From the NCBI GenBank assembly GCA_023417785.1, contig JAEZEH010000053.1, positions 215,286 to 279,285 of the forward strand: a DNA stretch of 64,000 bases. Reading direction: 5' to 3'. A program made the translations under genes and the position numbers. The notes under the pieces are model-generated. The model worked only from the letters and a program-made list of their open reading frames with translations, did no database searches and was not told the origin of the DNA. The stretch comes from Bacteroidota bacterium (GTDB lineage Bacteria > Bacteroidota > Bacteroidia > Cytophagales > Cyclobacteriaceae). Each line of letters opens with the position of its first letter. Positions within the stretch are counted from its first letter, which is position 1. This document shows positions 35,799 to 45,363 of this stretch, piece by piece.

Positions 35799-37655
35799 CT
35801 ACAGCCCCGTCTCATTGTCCAAATCCTTATCGAGGCAGCATTTCTTATATTTCTTCCCGCTGCCACAGGGACACGGATCATTCCGGCCGGTTTTGTTTTC
35901 CTTAATTATGGGTTGCTGAGGGCTCCAATCGTATGCAGGCGGGAAATCTAAATAATCATCGCCCATTGAATCATCGATGCTATCTGCAGCCAGGTCATCC
36001 TCATAAAAGTACTCTTCAGCGTCAGCGAATTCTTCACGCCAGGTCGTGCCCCGACTAAGGCAGAGTGGCTCGTCAACCTCGGGGTACAGATTTACACCCG
36101 TTTCAAGTTGCTCGATCGCCTCTTCAACTTCGACTATTTCCGAATAAGCCCATGTGCCCTTTTCGGGGTTGTCTGCCTTCAAACCTGAAACCCGTTCGTT
36201 CAAAACAGGCAGTGCTTCCTTGATATCCAGGTAGGCCAACGTATTGGCTAACGAAGTATAGTACGAGATGTCCGGTTGTTTTATTAAGGCCAGCAGACGT
36301 TCCTTGTATGGAGCGATGTTGCAAAAATGGAAAGCATCAAAGAGAAAATATACAGCACGGTTCCTTGGATCCCTGGCTTCTTTTTCCATAACATCAAGAA
36401 CCTTTGACACCGTTTGATCCGGATATTCTTGGGCCAGTTTGCCGATCAGGTATTGGCCCTGGCTAAGCAGCCAATCGGACCGATGGATATTTTCCGGCCA
36501 GTAGAAACCAATTATTGGATCTATCAATTCTTCGCAGATGTGGCCTTCGGCCGCACACGCGTACCAGAGGCTGGTAGATTCTTCGGCGATATATTCATTT
36601 TTCGAAACATTCCTTAACGCTTTCAAAACTGCCGTTCTCGCTTCCGCGGAATTGTCGTTATGCAAGTACTCAATGGCGGGAAATGGAATACCTTTTATAC
36701 TGGTATCAAGTACGTCGACGGCAGTTTGCAACGCGGGAATCACGACAGGTTTTTCCGGCAGACGGCGTAGGTTGGATTCATAGCGGTCTTCCAGAATATA
36801 CGTGCCATACTTCAATTCGAAAAACATTTCAATGGCGAATACTTCGTGAATCATTGCCCGGCTCTCATCAGATGGGTAACCATGCTTAAGCAACCGATCG
36901 AAAGTCGCCCTTTCAAAACTGTTTTCATTGATAATTGCCAAGTCGATCCAGTCTTCGATTTTCTGATTCGCGAAATCATCATTCAGCAAATCCTGGTGCG
37001 ACTTCAAATTCTTAACGTATTCGAAGTCCCGCGATCGCTTCTGCCACGTGTCTACGTCGCCGGGTACCATCCCATCCGCGACCTCGCCAGCCTCCGCGTA
37101 GATCTCTTCCCACTCTCCATGATAACGTCTGAGGCTGGCGTTAACCTCATCTTTATCGAAGCGCGGATTACCTTCTGCTATAAAATCTGATTTTCCGGAC
37201 TTACTATGCTCCAGCTGCTGGTTAAGTTGTACAATTTTCCCCGAATGGAAAAGATCCTCGTCGACAGACGGACAGACCCCTTCACCCTCAATACAAACGG
37301 GACACGCGTCATCTTCATCGGAATGCAGTATTTCCTGAAGTGTGATTTTGTGTTCCCGGCGATCATCCAACTTATAGGCAAAAGTTGCCTTGACCATCGT
37401 AACCAACTCGTCAAGAAATGTATCCATCGTATCCCGTTGGTCTGGGTTCTCGCCATTGTCAATTTCATAACCGAAATCGCTAACGCGCGTATCCCCTACA
37501 GCAAATTCATAGGTTGATTCTTCCTGCCAACCCATGGCAATCTGTATAATATCGTGGAGATGGTCAAAAGGCGTATTGCCGGGCACAGTCAATGTGCGCC
37601 ATACCGGAGGATCGCTTCCGACGAGTTCTACTTTGAGTTGATAAATGTGGCCCAT
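35799..37655 (-). CDS. pRiA4b ORF-3-like protein with C-terminal SEC-C zinc motif
   Basis: A 618-residue soluble protein. Residues about 1-170 match the plasmid pRiA4b ORF-3-like domain (QLKVELVGSDPPVWRTLTVPGNTPFDHLHDIIQIAMGW). The middle is helical (about 200-530), with alanine- and acid-rich segments that look like HEAT/DUF1186-type repeats. The C-terminus ends with GRNDPCPCGSGKKYKKCC (about 590-607), the SEC-C zinc-binding motif, known from SecA, where it contacts SecB or ribosomes. The combination hints at nucleic acid or ribosome association but the function is unknown. It stands alone with a roughly 130-base upstream gap. Confidence 0.8.
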   Translation of the reverse strand: MGHIYQLKVELVGSDPPVWRTLTVPGNTPFDHLHDIIQIAMGWQEESTYEFAVGDTRVSDFGYEIDNGENPDQRDTMDTFLDELVTMVKATFAYKLDDRREHKITLQEILHSDEDDACPVCIEGEGVCPSVDEDLFHSGKIVQLNQQLEHSKSGKSDFIAEGNPRFDKDEVNASLRRYHGEWEEIYAEAGEVADGMVPGDVDTWQKRSRDFEYVKNLKSHQDLLNDDFANQKIEDWIDLAIINENSFERATFDRLLKHGYPSDESRAMIHEVFAIEMFFELKYGTYILEDRYESNLRRLPEKPVVIPALQTAVDVLDTSIKGIPFPAIEYLHNDNSAEARTAVLKALRNVSKNEYIAEESTSLWYACAAEGHICEELIDPIIGFYWPENIHRSDWLLSQGQYLIGKLAQEYPDQTVSKVLDVMEKEARDPRNRAVYFLFDAFHFCNIAPYKERLLALIKQPDISYYTSLANTLAYLDIKEALPVLNERVSGLKADNPEKGTWAYSEIVEVEEAIEQLETGVNLYPEVDEPLCLSRGTTWREEFADAEEYFYEDDLAADSIDDSMGDDYLDFPPAYDWSPQQPIIKENKTGRNDPCPCGSGKKYKKCCLDKDLDNETGL

Positions 37656-37788
37656 ACCTAATCGCTTAATACTGGATTCTTACGGCGATAAAGTTAAGCA
37701 CCAAGCCCACTCTATTGACAACTTTTAACCATTTTTTGGAAGTAGCAAAGGCGGTCGTTGTTCGAGTAACATTTTTTGTTTTCTTACG

Positions 37789-38277
37789 CTACTCGCCCCC
37801 GTACTTCAAACAAATCACCTTTGCTCCCGTGTTTGTGATCGTCACAATGTAAAGATTGTCATACTCGTCTTCCGGAAGGTCCTGGTACTTACGTTCACCA
37901 ATTAGATGGTTTACCAATGCAGGAACTGTGTTCGAGTGGCCGGCGACCAGGATCGTCTGCCCCTCATATTTTTTCAGCGCGGCCGCAAATGCTTCCTGAG
38001 CCGACGGATTATAGTCCCGTACCTCCACTCCTAACCGCTCCGCGAGAGGCGTCACTGTCTGGCGTGTCCGCTTATACGTTGTGGAAAAAACATGGTTGAC
38101 TGAAACTTCCCTGAGCATGCGATCCAGAGTCGCAGCCCTCGCCTTGCCTTCTGCAGAAAGATCAGGATCACCCGACGACGACGTCTCTTTCTCGGCATGC
38201 CGTACAACCAGGATCGTCGTCTGACTGTAGCTCAAAAATGAGATCAGAACAAAACCAGAAATCAGTAAATGTTTCAT
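37789..38277 (-). CDS. Secreted histidine phosphatase (SixA/phosphoglycerate mutase-like)
   Basis: A 163-residue histidine-phosphatase protein from the Met at 38277, with a signal peptide (MKHLLISGFVLISFLSYSQT); the open frame back to 38388 adds 37 non-family residues. The catalytic RHAEK has His27, the helper RT pair is at 69-70 and the second His at 113 in AGHSNT. The small size is close to SixA-like forms, but the secretion signal places it in the periplasm, where it could remove phosphate from small molecules. The substrate is unknown. Confidence 0.82.
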   Translation of the reverse strand: MKHLLISGFVLISFLSYSQTTILVVRHAEKETSSSGDPDLSAEGKARAATLDRMLREVSVNHVFSTTYKRTRQTVTPLAERLGVEVRDYNPSAQEAFAAALKKYEGQTILVAGHSNTVPALVNHLIGERKYQDLPEDEYDNLYIVTITNTGAKVICLKYGGE

Positions 38278-38577
38278 TCGGCCAATATAATGGTATAAAT
38301 CATTACTGAAAATAGCCATCCACCTACGAAATGTTTTTCTGCACCAGGTCTTTGATTTATCGGCAGGAGATTCACTCAAATGAATCATATGATGACAGCT
38401 CGTTCTATATTTCTGGATAATGGGCCGACTAGCTACACAACTACCTGTTCACGAAAACTGCGCCTTACTTTCGAATCCGCGTTGAGTTTGTACCTGGCTT
38501 TGGCCTCGCGTCCGCACACCTGATCAGAATTTGAATCTGCTCTGTTTCATTCGATCAAATACAGATATTATGTACCC
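38278..38577. other. Intergenic region without a recognised gene
   Basis: About 300 bases downstream of the helical secreted protein gene and upstream of the phosphatase. I see no gene, RNA or clear hairpin. Confidence 0.5.
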
Positions 38578-39624
38578 TCAAGCACGAGGGATATGTTGAT
38601 CCATAAACCGTTTGCGAGTCGTTTCGAAATTATTACGGACGCGGGTACGGGAACTATTCAGTTCAGTGTTTACCTTGTTGTACTCGCTCACCGCGTTGTT
38701 GAAATTCATTACTGCAGTATTGAATGCATCGACGTCGGCCTGTGTTCGTTTACCGGAAGGTTTCGATTCATAGGCGGCTTTTATCTTGTTCAGCTCCTCG
38801 GACTTCAAAAGGAAATCAACTATCGTGTTCATTTTATCCGCTTCATACTTTTGAAATTCAAGCAATTTGCGGGTGACATTTAGATACGTGCCATCACCTT
38901 TGAACGGTTTCAAAGTATCCAGCTTTGCTAATCCTTCCCCGGCAAACCTGAGCATGCTGTTGCGATATTGTTCCACGGCATTGACATCATTCTTGTTGAG
39001 AGCCTCGATCATTTGAGTTTCCTGTACGGAGCTCTTGAAGGATATGAGGAAAATCTGATTCATATATCTGTTTACTTCGCCGGTTTTGCTAAGCTTTTTC
39101 GAAATCTTCGATTCGGGACCGTCCACCAACTGCACATTATTCGCGGCAGCAAAAGCGTTATACGATGTCTTAAGTTTTTCAGATGCAAGGTCGGCTTTCT
39201 CACCGGCCTTTTCCTGTGTAAGAAGGTAGGCCTCCATAGCATCGTACGAACGTTCCGCTATTTCTTCCATGTCGACAACCTTGTGGTAGTCTTCTACAAA
39301 GATGGAAAGCATCAACGTCCAGTACTCACGGTATGCATCCCGCAACGAAGCATCACCCTTGAACGGCCGCACTCTGCCGGCCTCGCGAATCCCTTCACGC
39401 AGGGAATTAATGACATCTTCCCGACGCTTCTCGAGCTTTCTCGCGCGACTTCCATGCGCCACTTCGCTCATGTAGCTCATGTATTTTTTTGCAAGATCAC
39501 CCTCTTTCGTGACGAAATATTCCATGTGTGCCCCCGGGGTATCGGTAACCACGGCCTGCGACGACGCAATAAAAGGGGTCAATAAGCTAACGAATAACGA
39601 CAATAAGATAGTTTTCATAGTCAA
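38578..39624 (-). CDS. Secreted helical protein of unknown function
   Basis: A 348-residue protein with a signal peptide (about 1-22, ending SSQA). The mature part is almost entirely charged helix (RKLEKRREDVINSLREGI; VDAFNTAVMNFNNAVSEYNKVN; RVRNNFETTRKRFMDQH) with heptad-like patterns, and two similar halves, each containing a PFKGD block (RVRPFKGDASLRDAYREYW and LKPFKGDGTYLNVTRKLL), which points to an internal duplication. It resembles a LIC11966-type surface protein, which I cannot verify. Its start overlaps the stop of the upstream S41 protease gene by four bases, so the two are translationally coupled. Confidence 0.6.
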   Translation of the reverse strand: MTMKTILLSLFVSLLTPFIASSQAVVTDTPGAHMEYFVTKEGDLAKKYMSYMSEVAHGSRARKLEKRREDVINSLREGIREAGRVRPFKGDASLRDAYREYWTLMLSIFVEDYHKVVDMEEIAERSYDAMEAYLLTQEKAGEKADLASEKLKTSYNAFAAANNVQLVDGPESKISKKLSKTGEVNRYMNQIFLISFKSSVQETQMIEALNKNDVNAVEQYRNSMLRFAGEGLAKLDTLKPFKGDGTYLNVTRKLLEFQKYEADKMNTIVDFLLKSEELNKIKAAYESKPSGKRTQADVDAFNTAVMNFNNAVSEYNKVNTELNSSRTRVRNNFETTRKRFMDQHIPRA

Positions 39625-41702
39625 GGTCGGTCTAGGATATTTATATAGTCACAAATAATTTGAAACGCTTCTGCCAGAACATGGTCCTGCGAAAGATTTT
39701 GAATCCATCCATTATTCAAATCTTCTGCATAACCATTCAGCTGCATACGCGGCTGACTAAAGACGGGTGCCGCTACAACGAACATACCTGTCCCTTCCGC
39801 AAGGAGGCTTTTAAGATTATCAAACTCGCAATACAGATTATCGGCGCGGTGTTTCAGATGCTGCCATTCAACGTACCCCGGAGGTGTAAGAAAATACTTC
39901 TGCGAAGCCCCGCGATAGCGGCTTACGGCTTCAAAGGTCTTATGCTCCCTGACCCTGGGCCGACTCCGGCGACGGAGGTCATCCAAAGGCACAGGACGCA
40001 GAAGCTGAGCATAGGTTTTTTTCGTAACCGAGTCTGGCCTGAGGGCAAACGGTGTCCCTGATTCGTGAATGTTAAACATCGATATGAGATCGGGCAACTC
40101 GATGTCAGGAATGACGCCTCTGGCCTGAATTGACTTCCCGTTGATGCGATACATGCGGGTAGTGGTAATTGATGCATATCCCCACCGTTGGTCCGCGTTC
40201 AACGCAGTGAACTCCGGTTTCCCTGGTTGAAGAGAAAATACCTCCTGTCCGATCCCTTTTCCATAAGTTCGACTTCCCACAATGATTGCCCGATGGTAGT
40301 CTTGCAATGCCGCGGCCAGGAATTCGGAAGCCGATGCGCTAAGTCCGTTAACCAGAATAACCAACGGACCATCATACACGGTACCGCGATTCGTATCCTT
40401 TAACGTTACGGGCTCCTTTCCTCGTTCGCGTTCTATTCCTACCGGGCCGCCATCGATGAATATACCTGTCATCGCTACCGCCTCGGCCAGCGAACCCCCG
40501 CCATTAAATCGAACATCGAGAATCAGTCCTTCAATGTTCTCTTTTTTCAACTTAACAATCTCCTTCGCAACATCACCCGCACTTTGCGAGCTCTCATTAC
40601 CACCCCAGTTCGAATAAAAATCCGGCAGCGAAATATAACCGATCTTTTTCGAACCCGTAAGCGTGAATGACCGTACCACCGCGTCCTCCTCGTTAACTCG
40701 TTCCTTTGCCAAAACAACATTGCGCATAAACCCACCGTGTTGCCGAAATACAAACTCGATACTAGCATGGTTTGACTCTTCAATCAATTCGTCCAACTCA
40801 TATTCAGTCAGCCCCGCAGCATCGATCCATTCCTTGCCGACCCACCGGACTTTATCAAGCACATCACCATTGTTAATCTCGCCTGAGTTCCAGGCTGGTC
40901 CGCCGGGAAGCAGACCACTCACCACGAGGTCGCCCCGCTCATTTTCCTGAAACTCCAGGCCCAGACCATAGCCATTTGTGCTGAGGGCCGAAATAAAATT
41001 CTCCATCTGTGTGGCCGACATATACACCGAATGTGGATCCACTGCCGCGAGGAGCTTCTTAAAAAACATGGTTGTAATCAGATTCTCAAATCCGTCGGAG
41101 TGATTGAGGACCTTTTGAATCCGGCGAAGATTGATTCGCTTCACCTTCTCCCTTGATGTGGCTTCGTTCTTTCCAAGGAACCCAACTTCGGCGTCGCTTT
41201 GCCGGCCTTCCTGGCCGCGCGCAAGATCCTCCATCACCTCCTGCGCGAGATCGATTCGCCATCGTTTCCCGAGTTCGGGAATGTCCTTTGGATATTGTTT
41301 TCGATTCGGATACGGCTCTTTCATCCGCAGGTCCACCGGAATAGCACACGTTGCTGAAACTATTTTTTCAACACGCTCAAGTTTTTCCTTGTAAGAGGTG
41401 ATCACCGCTGTCAGGAAATCCGACCTCTCTCCGTTCAGCTGATCATCCAGCTCATCGCGAAACCGGTTGAACTCGTCAATTTCAATTTGAGTGAAATACC
41501 TTCGTCCCTTGTCTAGCTCGTCAATGAAAGCATCAAATACATCTCTTGAGAAAGCATCGTCGATCACGCGCGGCTCAATATGCCGCGCCTGCATGGTGAT
41601 CTTCAGCTGACGGGCAATTTCAGATGGGCCGGGTGCGTTCTGCGCCATTAAAGCCACGGGCATCACGATGACCAGAAATAAAAGACAACGCATCGATTTC
41701 AT
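39621..41702 (-). CDS. prc: Carboxy-terminal processing protease (S41, Prc/Tsp-like)
   Basis: Periplasmic tail-specific protease with about 693 residues from the Met at 41702; the frame extends to 41747 without a better signal peptide. Numbered from 41747: helical N-terminal domain, PDZ domain (about 258-345; GLGLEFQENERGDLVVSGLLPGGP), and the catalytic core with YISLPDFYS, ILDVRFNGGGSL (409-420), the SASASE nucleophile segment (470-475) and Lys497 in RTYGKG. It is close in layout to E. coli Prc. It cleaves C-terminal tails of periplasmic or outer-membrane proteins; the coupled helical protein downstream could be an adaptor or substrate (inference). Confidence 0.9.
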   Translation of the reverse strand: MKSMRCLLFLVIVMPVALMAQNAPGPSEIARQLKITMQARHIEPRVIDDAFSRDVFDAFIDELDKGRRYFTQIEIDEFNRFRDELDDQLNGERSDFLTAVITSYKEKLERVEKIVSATCAIPVDLRMKEPYPNRKQYPKDIPELGKRWRIDLAQEVMEDLARGQEGRQSDAEVGFLGKNEATSREKVKRINLRRIQKVLNHSDGFENLITTMFFKKLLAAVDPHSVYMSATQMENFISALSTNGYGLGLEFQENERGDLVVSGLLPGGPAWNSGEINNGDVLDKVRWVGKEWIDAAGLTEYELDELIEESNHASIEFVFRQHGGFMRNVVLAKERVNEEDAVVRSFTLTGSKKIGYISLPDFYSNWGGNESSQSAGDVAKEIVKLKKENIEGLILDVRFNGGGSLAEAVAMTGIFIDGGPVGIERERGKEPVTLKDTNRGTVYDGPLVILVNGLSASASEFLAAALQDYHRAIIVGSRTYGKGIGQEVFSLQPGKPEFTALNADQRWGYASITTTRMYRINGKSIQARGVIPDIELPDLISMFNIHESGTPFALRPDSVTKKTYAQLLRPVPLDDLRRRSRPRVREHKTFEAVSRYRGASQKYFLTPPGYVEWQHLKHRADNLYCEFDNLKSLLAEGTGMFVVAAPVFSQPRMQLNGYAEDLNNGWIQNLSQDHVLAEAFQIICDYINILDRP

Positions 41703-41747
41703 TATTGGGACCCAGGCAATTTGCGCGATAAATTCGTCATAAACCAT

Positions 41748-42097
41748 AAAGTTAATTCAAATAACTTACCTCGGTACGCGTAGGGCTGCGCCATCGAATT
41801 CTTGTTGTGTGTCTTTATTCAAATGGGTTTTCCCAATGGATTGGGCGGCCGGTCCTAAATGATTTTCTAAACTCTCGAGAGGCACTGCATGGGGCCACGC
41901 GGCTTTTACTCTCCAGGCCAGGTTGAATTTGCGTTCCCGCTTACTGATTTCTTCCTGGCTATTCAAAAAAGGTCGCAACTGCCTTGCAAACGTCAAACCC
42001 GGTTTCCCTTTCAAGCAGAAATCCAGGATGTTGGAACGTTTCCTTTGATAGATATAATAAAACTTCAGGAGAAACTGTCAGGAATTAACAGCTGGAA
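41748..42097. other. Intergenic region without a supported gene
   Basis: About 350 bases. Two mutually opposed open frames of 80-90 codons occur here, but neither shows a family motif, signal or good start context. No hairpin seen. Confidence 0.5.
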
Positions 42098-42640
42098 TCA
42101 ATGTTCCATCATTTCGAACTGGCCTGTGAACTGGCGAACACTTGTTCTTAAAGCGTCCCAGTCGGTGTAGACAAAATCGCGGCTGGTGTCTGTGTCACCG
42201 CCAGCTTTTTTCATGATCGACTTCATCAGCATCCTTTTGAAAAAGCCATACTTCGTATAGAGCAACGCACCGGCTATTTGTTCAACCTTGTCAGGTTTCC
42301 AGCCCGCGTCCTTCAGAAAAGAAGCTGTGGTATCGAGAAGCGACACCAGTGCCTTCGGATCTTTCGATGTCACTGTCAAACCAATTGAATAAAACAGCGA
42401 AGGCAGGTTCCTGAGCTCCGGAGAATGCTTACTCACAAATTCCACGATTTCGTTGGCGTATTGCCCGGCGTGAATGGGCGCGGCAACCATTACCGCATCG
42501 AAGGTAGCCAACGCTTGAACTTCGGAGGTCGCCTTCGCTACAGTAACAATACAATGCAACTTTCGTAATTCATCCTCCAGAAAACGGACGATGCTGGCCG
42601 TATGACCTTCGATACTTGAATAAATCAGCAGAATTTTCAT
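42098..42640 (-). CDS. Flavodoxin-domain protein, HemG-like
   Basis: A 180-residue flavodoxin-like protein from the Met at 42640 (MKILLIYSSIEGHTASIVRF); the open frame to 42709 adds 23 odd residues. The phosphate-binding loop YSSIEGHT, AAPIHAGQYANEIVEF and the C-terminal RDFVYTDWDALRTSVRQF match the menaquinone-dependent protoporphyrinogen oxidase HemG group. HemG makes protoporphyrin IX in haem synthesis. Other flavodoxin-type dehydrogenases are possible, so the symbol is left empty. Confidence 0.75.
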   Translation of the reverse strand: MKILLIYSSIEGHTASIVRFLEDELRKLHCIVTVAKATSEVQALATFDAVMVAAPIHAGQYANEIVEFVSKHSPELRNLPSLFYSIGLTVTSKDPKALVSLLDTTASFLKDAGWKPDKVEQIAGALLYTKYGFFKRMLMKSIMKKAGGDTDTSRDFVYTDWDALRTSVRQFTGQFEMMEH

Positions 42641-42714
42641 GGCTTTGGCTGACGCAAAAGTAGGTCTCCGCAATAGTGACCCGCCCTGACATCCGTCAGT
42701 CTCCTTCAAGATTT

Positions 42715-43131
42715 TTATTCGCCCGGCGAGGTGGTTTTGTTCAACAGGCCCCTTAATTCGTTTAGTAGCTCAGTTTTGTCCGGAAGCGTGTTGACGGTAA
42801 AAAGGTAACAATCATCGAGTGGCCACCCGGAAATTCGCAGACGCTTAAGAGTAATCGGCGAAGCGGTGGTCAGGTTCACCTGTCTACCTTGCTCAATATC
42901 CTTCTTCATTTGCTGGAATGTCGCATCGTTTTGCAGTTCCGAAAATACGGTCCACATATTCAGTCCCGTGAGACCCCTATCGAGATGCGGCAAATCAATG
43001 AGAACGGCGTTGTTTACGAAAAGGTAGTTCCATTTTAAATCCAGAACATAGACCTTGTACTTCATTAATTCGAACGTGTCTAACGGCAGGTCTGCGTATC
43101 GGCGATAATTGGTTACAGAAAATCCGAACAT
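42715..43131 (-). CDS. PAS-domain-like small protein
   Basis: A 138-residue protein starting at the Met at 43131; upstream in-frame Mets would overlap the divergent MOSC gene. Residues about 25-110 (YKVYVLDLKWNYLFVNNAVL ... LTGLNMWTVFSEL ... RLRISGWPLDDCYLF) read as a PAS fold: the first strand with YVLDLKWNYLFVN and the G-x-N-MW helix are typical. No output domain, so it may be a stand-alone sensor or interaction module. Divergent from MOSC with a 39-base promoter gap. Confidence 0.6.
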   Translation of the reverse strand: MFGFSVTNYRRYADLPLDTFELMKYKVYVLDLKWNYLFVNNAVLIDLPHLDRGLTGLNMWTVFSELQNDATFQQMKKDIEQGRQVNLTTASPITLKRLRISGWPLDDCYLFTVNTLPDKTELLNELRGLLNKTTSPGE

Positions 43132-43170
43132 TGTTAAATTTATGAAAAATAGGAATAAAAATATACCGAC

Positions 43171-43647
43171 ATGTCGATGAAAGAACTCATGGACCACTTC
43201 GCTAACCATGGTGTTGTCACGCTTATTCAACTTCGGCCGGAACGCGCTGCGGATATGGTCGAAGTGGAAACCGCAGAGGTTGAACAAGGTATGGGTCTTG
43301 TCGGCGACCGTTATAGTCAAAGGGATGGATCACGACAGGTTACGCTTATCCAGGCGGAACACCTCGAGGCAGTTGCATCGATTCTAAATACGCAATCGAT
43401 TGATCCGGCATTAACAAGAAGAAACGTGGTCATCCGAGGAATAAACCTCCTCTCGTTAAAAGGCAAGCGATTCAGGGTTGGGTCAGCCGTTCTTGAATAC
43501 AGCGGGGAATGCCATCCGTGTTCGCGCATGGAAACCAATTTAGGCCACGGGGGTTATAATGCGATGCGCGGGCATGGAGGCATCACGGCCAGGGTGGTGT
43601 CATCTGGCCGGATCTCTACCGGCGACGAGGTTGTCCCTCTTGCGTAA
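43171..43647 (+). CDS. MOSC domain protein
   Basis: A 158-residue MOSC protein. The MOSC core shows GMGLVGDRYS, VTLIQAEHLEAV, TRRNVVIRGINLLSLKG and the essential Cys segment GECHPCSRME with the conserved cysteine, then HGGYNAMRGHGGITARV. MOSC proteins bind molybdenum cofactor through the Cys and transfer sulphur or reduce N-hydroxylated substrates. The partner is not evident locally. A terminator follows the stop by a few bases. Confidence 0.85.
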   Translation: MSMKELMDHFANHGVVTLIQLRPERAADMVEVETAEVEQGMGLVGDRYSQRDGSRQVTLIQAEHLEAVASILNTQSIDPALTRRNVVIRGINLLSLKGKRFRVGSAVLEYSGECHPCSRMETNLGHGGYNAMRGHGGITARVVSSGRISTGDEVVPLA

Positions 43648-43651
43648 AAAC

Positions 43652-43681
43652 AAAATACCGGGCTTCTCACCCGGTATTTTA
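43652..43681 (+). terminator. Terminator after MOSC gene
   Basis: AAAATACCGGG pairs perfectly with CCCGGTATTTT over 11 bases with a seven-base loop; it could serve the convergent gene at 43706 too. Confidence 0.88.
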
Positions 43682-43705
43682 AGGATCAAAAACAACTAAA
43701 AAACG

Positions 43706-44710
43706 TTAATCCTCTATTCCGTGTTTATCCCTGTCTTTTTGGTGCATTTTTTCCGAAACAGAATCTGCCATGTTTTCTATGCGGTTCCCCACTTTCTCGG
43801 GGTCAGCATTACGTTGTGACGCATAGTCCAGGGAATCCGTTGCTGTACTCAGTTCTTCTCTGGCCTGGCGGTGCGCCTCATCCTGTCTTGGGCCGATGCC
43901 GTCTTCACTACCTATACCGGTGTCCTTCGGTTGCTCATCATTATAACTTTGGTCGCCGGTGTGATGGTAGTCTTTATTTTTATCAAGTCCCTCCTGTCTA
44001 ACAGGGTCTCCCTGGTTATGGATCGAAGGATTCTGATCGTCAATAGGCGCAGTCCCCGCCTCCTGGTTTAATCCTCTTTCTGAAGATGAAGTTTCCGGAT
44101 ACTCCGCGCGGTCATCCTTTTCATTTCCGATTTCAAGTGAGTCACCTGCATTCGGAGAGGTTTCACTTTCCTGTCGGTCATAATATTCCGCTGGCGTATT
44201 TTCAGGGTTCGCTGGCTCCGTGGATGGACCTTCATCCGACGATTCTCGCCGAGGATCTGTATACGTTCCAGCCGGATCATTCTGCTGATTTATGTTTTCG
44301 TCACGGTAGTTTCCCCCGATCCCGGTTGTGTCCTGGGCGGGATCTGTCTGCGGATTGATCATTCCTGAATTCGAATCCAAAGTTCCTTGCGGGTCATTTG
44401 AACCTTCGCCGGTGTTTGATCCCTGATATTGGTCAGCCTCTTTATCACGCTGGCCTGCGGCTTCATCGGAATAGTCCGAATCACGCTGCTGATCCGTTCG
44501 CATAGACTCATTATCTGAATACTCTGTTTCGTTTCGACTATTATTGAAAGTATCCTCTCCTTGCTGTTCCCTGTAGGTATCTTGATAGGAGGAAGTATCC
44601 TGATTATAGGTATTGCTGCTGTACGTCGTTGTATCGGTTTCCTGCGCGTTTGCCACACCAATGAAGGCAAGCAATCCGGCAGTTAACGCTGTTCTGATTA
44701 TTTTTTTCAT
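43706..44710 (-). CDS. Secreted acidic disordered protein
   Basis: A 334-residue protein with a good signal peptide (MKKIIRTALTAGLLAFIGVANAQ) and a mature chain dominated by D, E, N, Q, S, T and G with few hydrophobic residues. Loose recurring phrases occur (QDT, DPxxT, EGS, YxD) but no strict tandem repeat. The C-terminus is a charged helix (EKVGNRIENMADSVSEKMHQKDRDKHG). Predicted to be a disordered, hydrophilin-like periplasmic or surface protein. Similar in design to the shorter one at 5853-6254. Function unknown. Confidence 0.65.
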   Translation of the reverse strand: MKKIIRTALTAGLLAFIGVANAQETDTTTYSSNTYNQDTSSYQDTYREQQGEDTFNNSRNETEYSDNESMRTDQQRDSDYSDEAAGQRDKEADQYQGSNTGEGSNDPQGTLDSNSGMINPQTDPAQDTTGIGGNYRDENINQQNDPAGTYTDPRRESSDEGPSTEPANPENTPAEYYDRQESETSPNAGDSLEIGNEKDDRAEYPETSSSERGLNQEAGTAPIDDQNPSIHNQGDPVRQEGLDKNKDYHHTGDQSYNDEQPKDTGIGSEDGIGPRQDEAHRQAREELSTATDSLDYASQRNADPEKVGNRIENMADSVSEKMHQKDRDKHGIED

Positions 44711-45363
44711 ATTAAAACCCTTTTAAAATTCAACATCACTATTCATCCAATTAGTGTAATACGGTGCCAGTCAAGACCTTTCTCTGCGTGACAATTACAC
44801 CGCCGCTAAGCGGAATTTTTTTTACACCATGGAGGATTTTCTACACTGACAGTCTGGCTTTTACAACGGTTTGGCTAGCCTTTTGCCGTTTCGCAAGAGC
44901 GATTCCTCAGAGAGAACGGCAAAAACAATCTGATCCGCGACCATAAATACAACCAGGGCTCACCGGATACATTTGCCGAGTTTATTATAACCTTTCTCCA
45001 TAAGCTCAATGTCGAAAAATAAGTCATTCCCGGCTTGCGCGACGTGGGAGACAGTATGGTATCGACAACGGTGACAATGGGATTTAGAGCGATGCATACG
45101 CCTTTATGGCGACGGTCTATCTTCACAATATCAATGTTGCCGCCCTTGAGGGATACGTCAGGTAAAAGCCCGTCTGGCCGCATCCATTATATCGGACTAG
45201 CAAGCATAAACAGAGTACAAATCATTATTAACAAATGCGAAGGACTGACTTAAGTTAGCAAAGGGCCTCTGCTGGTTGAATTCAAAAGTGATATTTCTTC
45301 TTTCAAATCGTTTGAGCTGGCAACTTTTGAGCGGTCGTCGTGCAAAATTTCAATACATGGTAA
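44711..45363. other. Intergenic region without a supported gene
   Basis: About 650 bases. Short opposed open frames exist (for example 44875-45183) but none has family features. No RNA gene or convincing hairpin found; probably holds divergent promoters. Confidence 0.5.

Noticed and set aside
41766..42014. An 82-codon minus-strand frame between S41 protease and flavodoxin genes
   Set aside because: No known family, opposed by another frame of similar length, and no start signal.
43392..43402. GCAATCGATTG in the MOSC gene
   Set aside because: Eleven of 12 positions of the operator core but within coding codons of a conserved gene; likely chance.
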